Source: Myxococcales bacterium
GTDB lineage: Bacteria > Myxococcota_A > Polyangia > Polyangiales > Polyangiaceae
Assembly (NCBI GenBank): GCA_012514535.1
Contig: JAAZAA010000060.1
Location: 45,285-109,284, forward strand
Direction of reading: 5' to 3'
DNA length: 64,000 bases
In this document: piece after piece, positions 54,977 through 63,968 of the stretch
How the letters are laid out: each line of letters begins with the position of its first letter
How positions within the stretch are numbered: the first letter of the stretch is position 1
Made by a program: the position numbers and the translations under genes
The notes under the pieces: model-generated
What the model saw: only the letters and a program-made list of their open reading frames with translations
The model's database searches: none
What the model was told of the DNA's origin: nothing

Positions 54977-56092
54977 TCAAGAAACGGCGCTCTCGGGCTT
55001 CGCGCGACCGCGCTCCGCGACCAACTCCTCGAAGAGCTCGCCGAGGTGATCGGCGTGGGCCTGCCAGGAGTAGCGCCCCTGCACGAGCTGCCTCCCTTCG
55101 GCCCCGAGGCGCGCGCGGAGAGCGGGATCAGCCATGAGCCGCTCGATCGCCCGCGCGAGCGCCGGCACGTCGCCCGTGGTCACCAGGCACGCGTGACGCT
55201 CCTGCTCGAAGATGGCGCGCATGTTCTCCGTGTCGAGGATCAACGTTGGTTTGCCGCACGCCAGGTATTCGAAGATCTTCAGCGGATCGAAGAACATGCC
55301 GTGGCTGGCCAGCGCCTCGTGGCGCGATGGGTCGTAGACCGCGGTGCAGGCGTCCGCGATCGAGATGTAGTTCGGCACTTCCTCGTAGGGCACCACGCCC
55401 GCGAAGCGGATGCGGTGACGTTGGCCGAGCTCGCCCGTGAGGCGCTCGATTTCCGGCCGCGTCTTCCCATCGCCGACCAGCAGGACCTTGAGGGGGCCGG
55501 CTGCGCCCGCGCGGTCGAGCTCGGCGACGGCGCGGACCAGGATGTCCAGCCCGTGCCAGTGGTAGAAAGCTCCGGTGTAGACGAGCAGAAAGTCCGACGG
55601 GGTGAAGCCCAGCCGCTCGCGCAGATCGGGCGCGGAGATGTCCGGACGGAAGCGCTCGATGTTGGCCCCCCAAGAGACACGCACGACCTTGTGCTGGTAC
55701 TGGTCGGGGACGAGGTGGGGCGCGGTGGTGATGAGGCGCGCCGCGCCACGCCAGGTCAGGGGCGAGACGTCCGTGTCGAGGACCATCGAGATCACGGGGA
55801 CGCCGAGGGCGCGACCGAGCAACACCCCAGCCCCGCGGGCGCTGAAGCGCTCGTAGACGGCCTGGGGCCGGAAGCGCCGCGCGGCGGGGTAGATCGCCGC
55901 GGCGTGGAGCGGAGCCAGCACGGCGGCGGAGCCGAGGCCGATCCCCAATGTGTCCGGGCCTCGCGAGCCCCGGCGCGCCGCCAGGAGCACGTCGTGGTGT
56001 CTGCGCAAACCGGCGACGACCTCCGTGACATGGGTCGAGCCGCCGTTCGTACCAGGTACCGAGATGTTGGGTGCGACGAAGAGGAGGCGCAT
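54977..56092 (-). CDS. Family 4 glycosyltransferase
   Basis: GT-B fold glycosyltransferase, 371 residues. N-terminus MRLLFVAPNISVPGTNGGSTHVTEV (acceptor side with Gly loop); C-terminal donor site DFLLVYTGAFYHWHGLDILVRAV, LLVGDG, and the E(x7)E-type segment FDPLKIFEYLACGKPTLI. No TM helix; likely a peripheral enzyme of the inner face. Donor and product are unknown. It is separated from the REC-EAL gene by 75 nt and belongs to the scattered glycan set of this end of the window. Confidence 0.9.
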   Translation of the reverse strand: MRLLFVAPNISVPGTNGGSTHVTEVVAGLRRHHDVLLAARRGSRGPDTLGIGLGSAAVLAPLHAAAIYPAARRFRPQAVYERFSARGAGVLLGRALGVPVISMVLDTDVSPLTWRGAARLITTAPHLVPDQYQHKVVRVSWGANIERFRPDISAPDLRERLGFTPSDFLLVYTGAFYHWHGLDILVRAVAELDRAGAAGPLKVLLVGDGKTRPEIERLTGELGQRHRIRFAGVVPYEEVPNYISIADACTAVYDPSRHEALASHGMFFDPLKIFEYLACGKPTLILDTENMRAIFEQERHACLVTTGDVPALARAIERLMADPALRARLGAEGRQLVQGRYSWQAHADHLGELFEELVAERGRAKPESAVS

Positions 56093-56281
56093 CGAAATCC
56101 GGGGCAGGGGGGCGCGGCGGAGCGGGATGAGGGCGGCGGGAGGGGAGTGTCCCCGCGGCGGCCACCTTATCGCGCTCTGCCCGGCTCCGCGACAACCCCG
56201 GTTACTCTCCCCACGCGCCCTTCGCTTGCTCCTGGCTTCAGTCTCAGGCCGCAGCGCCGCCTGCGCTCGCCCCGGCGACGC

Positions 56282-57229
56282 TCAGACGTCGTCGCCCCGG
56301 AGGCTCTCGGGCTCCCCCGGATCGAAGGTCTCGACTCCCCGCGGCACGTCCTCGGGAGCGTTCGCGGCCAGGGTTCCGCTCTCGCCGATGCCGCTTTCGC
56401 CGCCACCTTCGCTGGTGTGTTCGGCTTCGGTCTGGCTGCTCGCCTCTGCCTTGGCGCTGCGGAGAGCCTCCGAGCCGATGGCCTTGGCCTTGTCCGTGGC
56501 CTCATGGGCAGCGTGGCGAGCTTGCTCCTTGAGCTCACGGCCCTTCGTCCCGAGCAGCTGGTGCTCCTTGCGGGACATCGGCGCCATGGCCGCGACCGCG
56601 GCGCCCAGAGCCAGACCCAGGCCCGCCAGGATGAGCGGCTGCTCGTGGACGAGGTCACGCCCCCGCTCTCCGGCCTGGCGCGCTCGCGCGCCCATGTGCC
56701 GCCACTCTTCCTGCGTGTAGCTGCCCATCTCTCGGGCTTTGGTCCGCGTCGCCTGCAGCTTGCCGCGGACGTTCTCGCCGAGGTCGTGGGCTCCGGACCG
56801 GAGCTTCCGGGCGCTCCCTTGCGCACCCTCCTTGAGGCTGCGCATTCGCTCGGCTCCCTCGTGCGCCATGCTCCGGGCGCGAGCGCCCTTCTCCGAGCCT
56901 TCGGTCGACTCGACCTCGATGCGATGGCTCTCCGGGTGGCGCTGTCGCGAGTCCGCGTAAATCAGGTACCCGAAGCTCGCGCCGATGAGGACGACGGGGA
57001 GGGGATTTTCCTCGACCGTACGACCCAAGTTCTTGAAGAAGCGCCCGGCGCCGCCCCCGCCCCGCAGCGACTCCCAGACTTGGTGCAATAGCTGACCTGG
57101 TTGCAGTTGGCTGCCGAGCGCCTGCAGCGTGCCCTGGATCTCACCGCGGATTTCCCGGAGATCCGACTGGATCTCCTGCGAGCTGCGTCGAGCCACCGCG
57201 TTGCCGTTCGTGTACTGCTCGTACGTCAT
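56282..57229 (-). CDS. DUF3618-type membrane protein
   Basis: A 315-residue protein. N-terminal helical part (YTNGNAVARRSSQEIQSDLREIRGEIQGTLQALGSQLQ) typical of DUF3618, one TM helix (NPLPVVLIGASFGYLIYA), a long charged, coiled helical region (KGARARSMAHEGAERMRSLKEG... with repeated Ala/Glu/Lys), a second TM (EQPLILAGLGLALGAAVAAMAP) and an acidic tail. The ATG at 57229 has a strong GGGGAGG and overlaps the preceding stop (ATGA). Last of three coupled genes; these families are known together in stress- or nutrient-deprivation-induced envelope operons. Confidence 0.82.
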   Translation of the reverse strand: MTYEQYTNGNAVARRSSQEIQSDLREIRGEIQGTLQALGSQLQPGQLLHQVWESLRGGGGAGRFFKNLGRTVEENPLPVVLIGASFGYLIYADSRQRHPESHRIEVESTEGSEKGARARSMAHEGAERMRSLKEGAQGSARKLRSGAHDLGENVRGKLQATRTKAREMGSYTQEEWRHMGARARQAGERGRDLVHEQPLILAGLGLALGAAVAAMAPMSRKEHQLLGTKGRELKEQARHAAHEATDKAKAIGSEALRSAKAEASSQTEAEHTSEGGGESGIGESGTLAANAPEDVPRGVETFDPGEPESLRGDDV

Positions 57230-57714
57230 GAGTCCTCCCCCCATGATGCCAGCCGTTGCTTGATGAGGCGGCCGTCGGCCTTCGCTTCATCGATCGCGCG
57301 GTTCGGCTTCAAGTTCTGTGGTTCGACGCGCTTCTTGCCCGCGGAGACCATCACCCCACCAATGATCGCCGCGATGGCGCCGACGACGAGGAACGCAAGC
57401 CAAGTGTCCATCACGAGGCTCAGCGCCAGCGCCGCCGCGGAGAAGAGGAGGATGATTCCCGTCAGCAGCACCACCGTGCCGCCCACCATGGACGCGATGC
57501 CGCGCTCCGCCTGGGCGATCTTCTCGGACATCTCCGCGCGCAGCAGCTGCCCTTCCGCTCTCACGAGGGCTTGCGACTCGCGCCCGAGGTCGCGAAGCAG
57601 CGTCATCACTGGCCAATCGCCCCGCCTCTCGGAGCTGATGCGTTCCTCGGCGCCCGCCGCTTCCCGGCGCCAATCCCTTGCCTCAGTTTGTGGTTCCACC
57701 TTCTCCCCCCTCAC
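57226..57714 (-). CDS. Phage-holin-superfamily/YqjE-like membrane protein
   Basis: A 162-residue protein with an amphipathic N-terminal helix (TLLRDLGRESQALVRAEGQLLRAEMSEKIAQAERGI) and two TM helices (VGGTVVLLTGIILLFSAAALALSLV and TWLAFLVVGAIAAIIGGVMVSAG), then a basic tail. This is the DUF1469/YqjE ('phage holin') family; despite the name, nothing here indicates prophage. GTG start at 57714 overlaps the upstream stop (GTGA), and the stop overlaps the DUF3618 start. Middle gene of the operon. Confidence 0.85.
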   Translation of the reverse strand: MRGEKVEPQTEARDWRREAAGAEERISSERRGDWPVMTLLRDLGRESQALVRAEGQLLRAEMSEKIAQAERGIASMVGGTVVLLTGIILLFSAAALALSLVMDTWLAFLVVGAIAAIIGGVMVSAGKKRVEPQNLKPNRAIDEAKADGRLIKQRLASWGEDS

Positions 57715-58325
57715 GTGGTGCCGTATGGGCGCTCGCTCTCACTCTCCGGTCCAGTCAAGTTCAGCGTCTCCGTCGTGGGGATCGCTGGACGAGGCGCCAG
57801 CGCCGTCGCTTCCCCCTCCTGGCGTTCGAACTCGTGCTCCTGGCGTTCGAACGCAGGGCGCTCGGACTCCCCGCCTGCGACGTCCAGCTCCTGCTCCGCT
57901 TGCGCCTGACCGCTGTCGCTCCGCAAAAGGCGTGTCGCAAAGAAGCTCGCCGCGATGGCCGCGCCAAAGAACAGGAGCGGCTGCTCGCGCCCGAAGGTCT
58001 CCACCTGGGCGAGGAGCTCCCGCGGCCCCTTGCGCTCCATGGTCTTCGCCGAGCGATCGCAAAAACGAGCCACTTGCCTCACGGTGTCGGTGAGGGCGCT
58101 GTCATTCTTCTCGAGCTCATGGGCGGAGACCTCGAGCGCGTTACCCAAATGGCCCAGCTCCTTGGCGACCATGCCCTTTCGCGCCGAGACCTCGGAGTCG
58201 AGGCGCTCCTTCGCCTCGGCGGCGAGCTGATGCCCCTCGCGCTTCGCCGTGTCCTTGGCGGCTTCTCCGCCACTCCGAACGTCGGAAAGCGTGCTTTTCA
58301 GCTTCTCCGTGTGTTCCTCTTCCAT
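57711..58325 (-). CDS. DUF883/YtxH-like membrane protein
   Basis: A 204-residue protein beginning with a long coiled, Lys/Glu/Ala-rich helix (EKLKSTLSDVRSGGEAAKDTAKREGHQLAAEAKERLD), then one TM (PLLFFGAAIAASFFATRLL) and an acidic, Gln-rich tail with a direct repeat (FERQEHEFERQEGE). It resembles DUF883/YtxH proteins that tether to the inner membrane. First gene of the three-gene operon. Upstream is a large gap with an inverted repeat. Role probably envelope stress or stiffness; no experiment known to me for this exact set. Confidence 0.78.
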   Translation of the reverse strand: MEEEHTEKLKSTLSDVRSGGEAAKDTAKREGHQLAAEAKERLDSEVSARKGMVAKELGHLGNALEVSAHELEKNDSALTDTVRQVARFCDRSAKTMERKGPRELLAQVETFGREQPLLFFGAAIAASFFATRLLRSDSGQAQAEQELDVAGGESERPAFERQEHEFERQEGEATALAPRPAIPTTETLNLTGPESESERPYGTT

Positions 58326-58558
58326 CCCCTCATCCCCCTCAGGATCGTCACCCGTCGGTGCGACGGGTGGTGGTCTCCCTAAACCGTAGCACCAGGCTCG
58401 GCTCGAGCCCGTCGATCCGCCGGCAGTTTGACGGGGGGAAGAAGCGAGGGGGACGTCACGCGTAATCGCGCGGGAGACCTCCTCGCCCGGAGTGGCGCGC
58501 TCGAGGTATCGGGCTTGGATACCGCCTTCGAGTCACACGAGCTTTCGAGTGGAGCGAC

Positions 58559-58586
58559 TCATCGACTCGACAGCGCGAGTCGATGA
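58559..58586. promoter_or_regulatory. Perfect 11-bp inverted repeat upstream of envelope operon
   Basis: TCATCGACTCG, six bases (ACAGCG), CGAGTCGATGA: a perfect palindrome arm pair about 230 bp before the operon start. Could be an operator or a hairpin; further CGAGT motifs lie next to it. No T-tract follows. Confidence 0.5.
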
Positions 58587-58887
58587 ATAGAAGCGCGGAT
58601 CTGAGCCTCCCCCCATTTCACGGACACCCCAAATGGCGCGTGAATGCGCAGGGAGTGTTCCACGGCATCATCGAAGGTTAGGACACGAATGGATGCGGTC
58701 TAGCGGCGAATATGTTGCTTGATCGTGGGCGAGGACGAATGACGTTCGTCAGTCGTTCGTCAGTCTTGGGGTCCCGGCTGCTGGGCCGATTTGAGCTCGG
58801 TGATCGCTCATGACCCCGCGGGCTGTGGGCCAAAGGGCGAGCACGCCGGACGGCGAATCGATTTGGTGCTCTGATAGCTGTGCCCGA

Positions 58888-58942
58888 GACGAGCCCGCGA
58901 CGAGCCCGTGATGAGCCCGTGATGAGCCCGTGACGAGCGGAG
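58888..58942. repeat. 11-bp tandem repeat
   Basis: Units GACGAGCCCGC, GACGAGCCCGT, GATGAGCCCGT, GATGAGCCCGT, then GACGAGCGGAG: five contiguous 11-bp copies. Same period as the array at 28532, but unrelated sequence. Confidence 0.75.
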
Positions 58943-59179
58943 TGGGGGCGCATGCCGCAGGGCACGTGGTCGCGGCGCATGCCCCATCGCGGGACGAAGT
59001 GCACGGATCCTTGCGATCGTCGCCCGGGGAGAGGAGCGCCGAAGGCGTTGCGAACGTTCGAGGGCGTCCGCGCGCTGGGGCACGGCGAAACGTAGGCGAA
59101 CCCGAACCGGGAGACGGGAGGTCGGCGGTCGCGGCGGGGTAGGCGCGGGAGGCTTCGACCCTGAGAGCAACCGCGCCGT

Positions 59180-59965
59180 TTATGCCGATCGCGGCAGGAG
59201 TCCCAAGAGCCGGCTGTCCTCCAGGAACTGCGCGGCGGCTCGTTGCTCGAGCTCGGTGAGCCGGAACGCAGGGTGCCTCTTCAGGTCACGGAAGACGTGC
59301 TTGCAGATTCGGTACCAAACCTTCTGCGAGAAGCTGTGCTGGAGCGCCCCTTCGAAGTGCCGCAGATCCCAGGTGTTCGCCCCGTGGAAGCAGCGAATGA
59401 AGAGGTGGCTGTGCGGCTCCTCCAGGACGCCGAAGCGGACCGTGGCAGCAAGCTCCTTGAGATACACGGTGTCTTCGGCCCGACCGAGATTGGGATAGCG
59501 CACGTTGGAGCGACGGTGCAGGACGGTGCCTGGGGTCGTGCCCCGCGGTATGTTCGTGTGGAAGAGGTGTTCCGCGTAGCCCGGAGTGTCGAGGTGACAC
59601 AACGTGTTCTGCAGGACGACGACGTCGAGACCAGAGGCGGCCGCTGCCATCTGCGTCGCGATGCGCTCGGGGTGGTACCACTCGTCGTCATCCCACTGGA
59701 TGAGGAAGTCTCCGCGAGCGCGCTCGAGGGAGAGGTTGCGGAGCTGCCCGAGCCGGACAGCGGGATCGGGGGTGAGCTTGTGGTACTGGATGGGGAACAG
59801 GTGCCGATACTCGGCGAGGACCGGCTCATAGTCCTCGTCGCCATCATCGATGATGACGAGCTCCTTGTTGCCCCACGTCTGTGACGCGAGACAGTGCAAG
59901 GCCCGGCGCGCGAAGCGCGCGCGGTTCTTGGTTACCATGAGGCAGCTGACGAGAGGCTCGGTCAT
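59180..59965 (-). CDS. Family 2 glycosyltransferase
   Basis: A 261-residue GT-A enzyme. The signature order is SCLMVTKNRARFARRALHCL, ELVIIDDGDEDYEP, LGQLRNLSLERARGDFLIQWDDDEWYHP (DxD metal motif) and later EDTVYLKEL. No TM region. ATG at 59965 (MTEPLVSCLM) chosen; the track start at 60100 adds non-conserved residues. It follows the flippase gene (214 nt gap) and is probably part of a cell-surface glycan cluster. Product not predictable. Confidence 0.88.
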   Translation of the reverse strand: MTEPLVSCLMVTKNRARFARRALHCLASQTWGNKELVIIDDGDEDYEPVLAEYRHLFPIQYHKLTPDPAVRLGQLRNLSLERARGDFLIQWDDDEWYHPERIATQMAAAASGLDVVVLQNTLCHLDTPGYAEHLFHTNIPRGTTPGTVLHRRSNVRYPNLGRAEDTVYLKELAATVRFGVLEEPHSHLFIRCFHGANTWDLRHFEGALQHSFSQKVWYRICKHVFRDLKRHPAFRLTELEQRAAAQFLEDSRLLGLLPRSA

Positions 59966-60179
59966 GACGATGATTTGGTGAGGACCATGCACTGCGCGAG
60001 CGCTGGGCCGATCATGTAAAGGGCGCTCCGTGACCGCTGCGTCCACGCCTTGAAGGTTTGGGGCAGCTGGCGGGCGACCATTGGCCTCGGCGTCTAGCAC
60101 GACCGGCCGCAGAAGCGCCAGGCGACGGAGGAGCGCCGGGCCAAGCCGAATGCTGGCTCCTGGGCGGCGGAATGTGAGT

Positions 60180-61670
60180 TCAGCGTGCGGCGTTCAACGG
60201 AGCGCCGAGATCGGAGGAGAACGACGGGGCGTCGTCCGGAACCTCAGGCAGGGCGCGGGCAACGCCGAGGGCGCGCGCGAGGAGCCAGTAGCCGACGGCG
60301 TAGACGATGAGCTTCACACCAAGTTGTGACGCGAGATCGGGGGCCAGGGATGCGACGAACCAGGCGGTACCGGCGCTCGCGGTGGCCGCGCAAAGAATGA
60401 GTCCATAACGGCGCCATGGGTAGACGTCGGCAAGGCGGGACTGCATGACTTGCGCGACGCAGTAGAGGAAGAAGACGACATTGATGATGTACGCGAGGAG
60501 CGTGCCCAAGGCGGTTCCCGGCAAGCCGAGGAGGTACGTGAGCGGAATGCTGAACACGACGTTCATCACCAGCAAGAACACGCTGGCGAACCAAAGCGTT
60601 CGTGGCTTCCCGGCGGCGCGCAGGATCATGCCGTAGGCCATGATGCGATGGAGCAGGATGGCGCTGTAGATCTGGAACGGCAGGATCGCTACGACGTACA
60701 CCGGGTCGAGGAACAAGCGGATGGCCTCCGGTGCGCACAAGATGATGCCCACGGTGACCGGCCCCACCAGCAACGCGCCGCGGCTCGTGGCGGCGAGCCA
60801 ATAGGCTCGGGCTCGGGTGAGGTCACCGGAGTGGAAAGCATGTGTGATGCGGGTCGCCAGGATGGTCCCCATGGCGTTCCCGAGGACCGGGACGAGCGGG
60901 ACCTCCTGTCCCGCGAAGACGTACGCGCCGAAGGCACTCGGGATGAGGGCGGCGACGATCCACTTGTCCGCGTGCCGGTTGAGCACGGTCGAGCCGATGG
61001 AGAGGGCGAGAGGCGCCGTGTAGACGAGTTGCTCCCACGCGAGGCGGAGATCGATGCGCAGCGGCCCCGGAGGCATCGTTTTCGCGAGCAGGTAGACCGA
61101 CACGCACAGGCGCAGCGCGGCATAGGCGGCGAGCCCTTGCGCTGCTTCCATCAGGCCGTGGCCGAGGAGGAGGGGTGTGCTCAGGCACACCACCTTGAGG
61201 CCGCTCATCGCGGTCCCGTAGACACTGGCCCAACCTGGTCGTTCGGCGGCGACGAGCGCCTGGGGCGTGCAGGTCGACGGCAGTTCAAGGAGGACGGTCA
61301 AGGCGATCCAGGGCAGGAGCGGGGCTGCCTGGTCGGTGACCCCGCCGAGCCAGGGGCGCGCCGCGAGCACCAGGCCGCCGACGATCAAGCCGGACGTGGC
61401 CAACATCGCCGCCGTCTGGAGCACGACGCCGCGACGTCGCGGGCCATCGACCTTGCCATAAAAGAAGTAGATGCCCTCCTGGATGTTCAGGCCTCCGATC
61501 CCGACGGCGGTCAGGTAGACGGTGAGTGTCAGGGCGACGACGGTCCAGATCTCCGGTGCGAGGAAGCGCACGAGCAGAATGACGGCGAGGAACTCGACCA
61601 GCGTCATGGCGCTCTGCCCGGCAGCGAGGACCAGCGTGCGTCGCAGTAAGGGGAAGCGTTCCGCGGACAT
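60180..61670 (-). CDS. Polysaccharide flippase, MATE/Wzx superfamily
   Basis: A 496-residue integral membrane protein with about 12-14 hydrophobic helices, of the MOP (Wzx-like) exporter superfamily. The N-terminal TM pair (LVLAAGQSAMTLVEFLAVILLVRFLAP) and the repeating architecture match lipid-linked oligosaccharide flippases. It likely moves undecaprenyl-linked glycan units across the inner membrane. The ATG at 61670 (MSAERFPLLRR) was chosen because the track ORF's first 73 residues overlap the upstream gene. It is 1 nt from the upstream glycosyltransferase stop (61672), so the two are probably coupled. Confidence 0.88.
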   Translation of the reverse strand: MSAERFPLLRRTLVLAAGQSAMTLVEFLAVILLVRFLAPEIWTVVALTLTVYLTAVGIGGLNIQEGIYFFYGKVDGPRRRGVVLQTAAMLATSGLIVGGLVLAARPWLGGVTDQAAPLLPWIALTVLLELPSTCTPQALVAAERPGWASVYGTAMSGLKVVCLSTPLLLGHGLMEAAQGLAAYAALRLCVSVYLLAKTMPPGPLRIDLRLAWEQLVYTAPLALSIGSTVLNRHADKWIVAALIPSAFGAYVFAGQEVPLVPVLGNAMGTILATRITHAFHSGDLTRARAYWLAATSRGALLVGPVTVGIILCAPEAIRLFLDPVYVVAILPFQIYSAILLHRIMAYGMILRAAGKPRTLWFASVFLLVMNVVFSIPLTYLLGLPGTALGTLLAYIINVVFFLYCVAQVMQSRLADVYPWRRYGLILCAATASAGTAWFVASLAPDLASQLGVKLIVYAVGYWLLARALGVARALPEVPDDAPSFSSDLGAPLNAAR

Positions 61671-61671
61671 G

Positions 61672-62598
61672 TCAGTACCGGTCGCGTAGCTGCTCGAACG
61701 CGTGCATCGCGGCTTGCCACCCTGCGCGGCTGGCGTCGGGCGAGGCGTGTTGTGTGCTCCAGGCGCGAGGGTTGTATCGACGCGTGTCGAGTGAAGCCGT
61801 AAAGGCCGCGAACGCCTCGACGAGCCCGCTGGTCCGGCGGCGCGCGACCTTGGGATCGACGAGGTAGACGTCCGTGGGGCCCGAGGCATCCTGCATGAGC
61901 CCCACGCGCGTGAAGAAGCACGGCAGATCCATCGCCATCGCTTCGTTGCAGACGATGCTGTTGCCTTCGTAGCGGCTCAGGTGAGCGAAGGCGCGCGCGC
62001 TCCGCAGGCGATCCGGGACCTGCTCTGGGGAGCAGGCGAGCGGTTCGAACTCCCACGCGGGGAACGTCCGCGCGAGGTGTTCGATCGCGCGCTTCCCTTT
62101 GTGATCGGTCCGCGCGTCGTGAAGGATGAGCCGCGGACGCTCTCCGGTCAGCCGCCCGTCGAAGCGCTCGAGATCCACGGGATGATAGATGACGACGTGA
62201 GCGCGGTTGCCGTGGAGACGAGCGAAGGTGGACGAGATCCACTCGGCACACGCCACCCAGATGGTGTTGGGACGACGAGCTGCCCGCGCCTGGGCGCGGA
62301 GGAGGCGGAGATCGCCCCAGTTGCGCGTCTCACCCCACTTGACGCGCGCGACGCCGTGCTGAAACCCGATGACGGGGACGTCCTCCGGGAAGTCGAGCAC
62401 CCAGTGGTTGTCGCAGATGACCGGGAGGCGTTCGCGACGGACCCGTTCGACGTCGAGGGTGGCTGGAGTCATGAACTCGACCTGCTCGAAGACGAGGCCG
62501 AGGTTCCGGGCGAAGGTCTCCACGCCTCCCACGTGGGTGAGGGGGTCGTGCCGGCCGTAGTGGACGACCCGGTAAGGGAGACGCGGGGGGGGCGGCAT
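61672..62598 (-). CDS. Family 4-like glycosyltransferase
   Basis: A 308-residue GT-B fold glycosyltransferase, shorter than usual. N-terminus YRVVHYGRHDPLTHVGGVETFARNLG (acceptor-side Gly loop), then the donor-side DHKGKRAIEHLARTFP, LSRYEGNSIVCNEAMAMDLPCF with E(x7)E. It is the first gene of a minus-strand pair with the flippase and probably elongates the glycan it exports. Divergent from serA (134-bp gap). Confidence 0.88.
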   Translation of the reverse strand: MPPPPRLPYRVVHYGRHDPLTHVGGVETFARNLGLVFEQVEFMTPATLDVERVRRERLPVICDNHWVLDFPEDVPVIGFQHGVARVKWGETRNWGDLRLLRAQARAARRPNTIWVACAEWISSTFARLHGNRAHVVIYHPVDLERFDGRLTGERPRLILHDARTDHKGKRAIEHLARTFPAWEFEPLACSPEQVPDRLRSARAFAHLSRYEGNSIVCNEAMAMDLPCFFTRVGLMQDASGPTDVYLVDPKVARRRTSGLVEAFAAFTASLDTRRYNPRAWSTQHASPDASRAGWQAAMHAFEQLRDRY

Positions 62599-62732
62599 TT
62601 CGGCCCCATCCTTCCCATGGTCGGCGGGTTTCCCGCAAGAACGGCCGAGAAACGACGGTGCTGGCGGGGCCCGACGAAGGTGGCCGATGACGGGTGACGA
62701 CCCGGGTCCCTGGTGCTACGGTCCGCGCCGCG

Positions 62733-63968
62733 ATGCCCGACCAGGCCACGACGTCCTATCCGAAGAACAAGATCAAGGTGGTGCTCTTCGAGAGCATCCA
62801 CGAGAGCGCCAACCAGCTCATCGCCGGTGACGGTTTGCAGCTGGAGACGGTCCCCGGAGCGCTCGAAGGCGACGCGCTCATCGAGAAGGTGCGCGACGCG
62901 CACCTGATCGGTATCCGCAGCAAGACCCAAATCACGGGCGAGGTGCTGGAGCACTGCAAGAAGCTCCTCGGGATTGGCTGCTTTTGTATCGGCACCAACC
63001 AGGTCGACCTGGTGAAGGCGAACCAGCTCGGCATTCCGGTGTTCAACGCGCCGTTCTCCAACACGCGCAGCGTGGCGGAGCTCGTCATCTCCGAGATCGT
63101 GGCGCTCTCGCGGCACCTGCCCGACCACATCCGCGAGGTCCATGAGGGCGTGTGGCGCAAGAGCTCACGCGGTTCGTTCGAGGTGCGGGGCAAGACCCTC
63201 GGCATCGTCGGTTACGGGCGCATCGGGCGGCAGGTCGGCGTGTTGGCGGAGGCCATGGGGCTGCGCGTCCTGTTCTACGACGTCGAGCAGCAGCTGCCGA
63301 TGGGGAACAACCGCAGCGTGAGCACTCTCGAGGAGCTGCTGGCCCAGTCCGACTTCGTGACGCTGCACGTGCCCGCGGCGCCGGATACGCACGGCATGAT
63401 CAAGGCGCAGGAGATCGCGATGATGAAGCGCGGCTCCTATCTCCTGAACCTGAGCCGCGGCACCGTGGTCGACATCGACGCGCTCGCGGCCGCCCTGAAG
63501 GAAGGGCACCTCGCCGGGGCCGCCATCGACGTGTTCCCCACGGAGCCACGCACCAACGGCCCGGGCTTCGAGTCGCCCCTGCGAGGTCTCTCCAATGTGA
63601 TCCTCACGCCCCACGTCGGAGGCTCCACGGAGGAGGCTCAGGAGGCGATCGGGCGCGAGGTGGGAGCCCGGCTCCTGGAGTTCCTGAACGCCGGCATCAC
63701 GACGGGCGCGGTGAACTTCCCGCAGGTGAACGCGCCGCCCCTGGCCGGCTCCCACCGCATCCTCAACGTCCACCGCAACGTGCCCGGCGTCCTCAGCGCG
63801 ATCAACAGCATCGTGTCCGGCGTCAAGGCCAACGTGGCGGGTCAGGTCCTCGCGACGGATCCGAACATCGGGTACCTGGTGATGGATCTCGATCAGACCG
63901 TATCGGACGAGGTGAGCGCAAGGGTGCGGGAGCTCGAGACGAGCATTCGCACGCGCATCCTCTACTGA
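62733..63968 (+). CDS. serA: D-3-phosphoglycerate dehydrogenase
   Basis: First step of serine synthesis from 3-phosphoglycerate. The 411-residue protein has the substrate domain (IGIRSKTQI, GCFCIGTNQVDL), the NAD domain GKTLGIVGYGRIGRQVG, the catalytic LLNLSRGTVVD (Arg), the Glu in DVFPTEP, the His in TPHVGGST, and a C-terminal ACT domain (NVHRNVPGVLSAINSIVSG) for serine feedback inhibition. The type is close to E. coli SerA in length. The start ATG at 62733 (MPDQATTSYPKNK) was chosen. It stands alone near the window's right end. Confidence 0.96.
   Translation: MPDQATTSYPKNKIKVVLFESIHESANQLIAGDGLQLETVPGALEGDALIEKVRDAHLIGIRSKTQITGEVLEHCKKLLGIGCFCIGTNQVDLVKANQLGIPVFNAPFSNTRSVAELVISEIVALSRHLPDHIREVHEGVWRKSSRGSFEVRGKTLGIVGYGRIGRQVGVLAEAMGLRVLFYDVEQQLPMGNNRSVSTLEELLAQSDFVTLHVPAAPDTHGMIKAQEIAMMKRGSYLLNLSRGTVVDIDALAAALKEGHLAGAAIDVFPTEPRTNGPGFESPLRGLSNVILTPHVGGSTEEAQEAIGREVGARLLEFLNAGITTGAVNFPQVNAPPLAGSHRILNVHRNVPGVLSAINSIVSGVKANVAGQVLATDPNIGYLVMDLDQTVSDEVSARVRELETSIRTRILY

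Larger units (their letters stand above)
58326..59179. other. Intergenic region without gene
   Basis: An 850-bp gap between the envelope operon (leftward) and the glycosyltransferase (leftward). It holds the inverted repeat and the 11-bp array listed separately. The ORFs in the track have no signature. The part 58540-58760 is less GC-rich than its surroundings, so a promoter or small RNA is possible. Confidence 0.5.

Noticed and set aside
57226-57714. Prophage holin
   Set aside because: The family name suggests phage, but neighbours are DUF3618 and DUF883-type envelope proteins and no phage genes are present.
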